From: Thermoplasmata archaeon
GTDB taxonomy: Archaea > Thermoplasmatota > Thermoplasmata > Thermoplasmatales > Thermoplasmataceae
NCBI GenBank assembly: GCA_021797025.1
Contig: JAKAAK010000209.1
Location: 1-5,755, forward strand
Direction: 5' to 3'
DNA length: 5,755 nt
Made by a program: the position numbers and the translations under genes. Below, piece after piece: positions 5,421 through 5,755 of the stretch. Within the stretch, counting starts at the first letter, position 1, and each line of letters begins with the position of its first letter. The notes beneath the pieces are model-generated. The model worked only from the letters and a program-made list of their open reading frames with translations, searched no databases and had not been told where the DNA came from.

Positions 5421-5755
5421 TTATGGTTCTGGAGCAAGTGAATACAGGCAGGCAGGGTCAGGAGCGAATAGGTCTCCGTAGCGGGCATAGGCTCTAGATC
5501 TGGAACCGCCGCAGGAATCTGACCAGTTGCATGTACCGCAGGCACCGCCGAAGTTTTTATTGTCCCTAAGTTTTATGAGTGTTTCACTGTTCCTGTAGAT
5601 ATCTGCTATGCTCTTCTCCTTTACATTGCCAACTTTATAGGGTACAAAGCCACTGGGGTATACATCTCCATTGTGTCCCACGAATATGATTCCCTTGCCA
5701 TCCCTTGTGTTTGAGAGCCTGGGTGGTATAGTCTTTCTATCGGGAAGCCCGAGAA
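5421..5755 (-). CDS. radical SAM/SPASM-type protein, C-terminal 110 residues (5' end outside window)
   Basis: The reverse-strand frame is open to the right edge and yields 110 residues, so this is the tail of a longer protein; the GTG near 5681 is internal, not a start. It contains GIIFVGHNGDVYPSGF, then VGNVKEKSIADIYRNS, then a CX2CX5C group (codons at 5538-5540, 5529-5531 and 5511-5513) followed by GGSRSRAYARYGD and DPACLY with a fourth Cys (5448-5450). This is the SPASM/twitch-like auxiliary [4Fe-4S] region found in AhbD- and NirJ-related proteins and in the TIGR04053 group, which, as I recall, shares the YPSGF and CGGSRARAY forms. The radical SAM core itself is not visible. Related proteins act in heme or heme d1 maturation or peptide modification; which applies cannot be judged from the tail. 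It is convergent with the upstream radical SAM gene, with one base between the stop codons. Confidence 0.85.
   Translation of the reverse strand, partial: LGLPDRKTIPPRLSNTRDGKGIIFVGHNGDVYPSGFVPYKVGNVKEKSIADIYRNSETLIKLRDNKNFGGACGTCNWSDSCGGSRSRAYARYGDLFAPDPACLYSLAPEP

Overview
The window looks like a piece of a Thermoplasmatales-type archaeal chromosome (Ferroplasma, Acidiplasma, Cuniculiplasma or a relative; the genus is a guess). The evidence is as follows. AT-rich, TATA-like boxes lie about 23-36 bp ahead of the first genes of transcription units, leaving little or no leader. Arginine is mostly AGG/AGA and isoleucine often ATA. A strong archaeal Shine-Dalgarno sequence appears only at an operon-internal gene. 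The cell-surface protein resembles DUF929. Gene density is high, with no gap over 100 bp between coding regions.

Layout. Positions 1-2616 (minus strand) hold a likely transcription unit, prpD -> prpB -> a metallo-beta-lactamase (MBL) fold hydrolase that runs off the left edge. PrpD and PrpB are the dehydratase and lyase steps of the 2-methylcitrate cycle, which turns propionyl-CoA carbon into pyruvate and succinate. The methylcitrate synthase is not in the window. Positions 2617-2712 are a compact divergent promoter region with two TATA boxes and a perfect 14-bp palindrome beside the prpD TATA box. Positions 2713-5419 (plus strand) hold a membrane-anchored DUF929-like protein, then a cobalamin C17-methyltransferase (CbiH/CobJ) and a radical SAM protein of unknown role that overlaps cbiH by 4 nt. 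The right end (5421-5755, minus strand) is the C-terminal part of a SPASM-type radical SAM protein, convergent with the first radical SAM gene and separated from it by one base.

How the genes may work together. PrpD and PrpB clearly form a catabolic pair; in an acidophile, removing propionate would also relieve weak-acid stress (inference). CbiH and its overlapping radical SAM partner are probably co-translated, and the nearby SPASM protein belongs to a group related to heme-maturation enzymes, so a tetrapyrrole theme is possible but unproven. I found no RNA gene, CRISPR array, insertion sequence or clear intrinsic terminator, and nothing that convincingly forms a new defence or mobile system. 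The most open question is what the CbiH-coupled radical SAM protein does.
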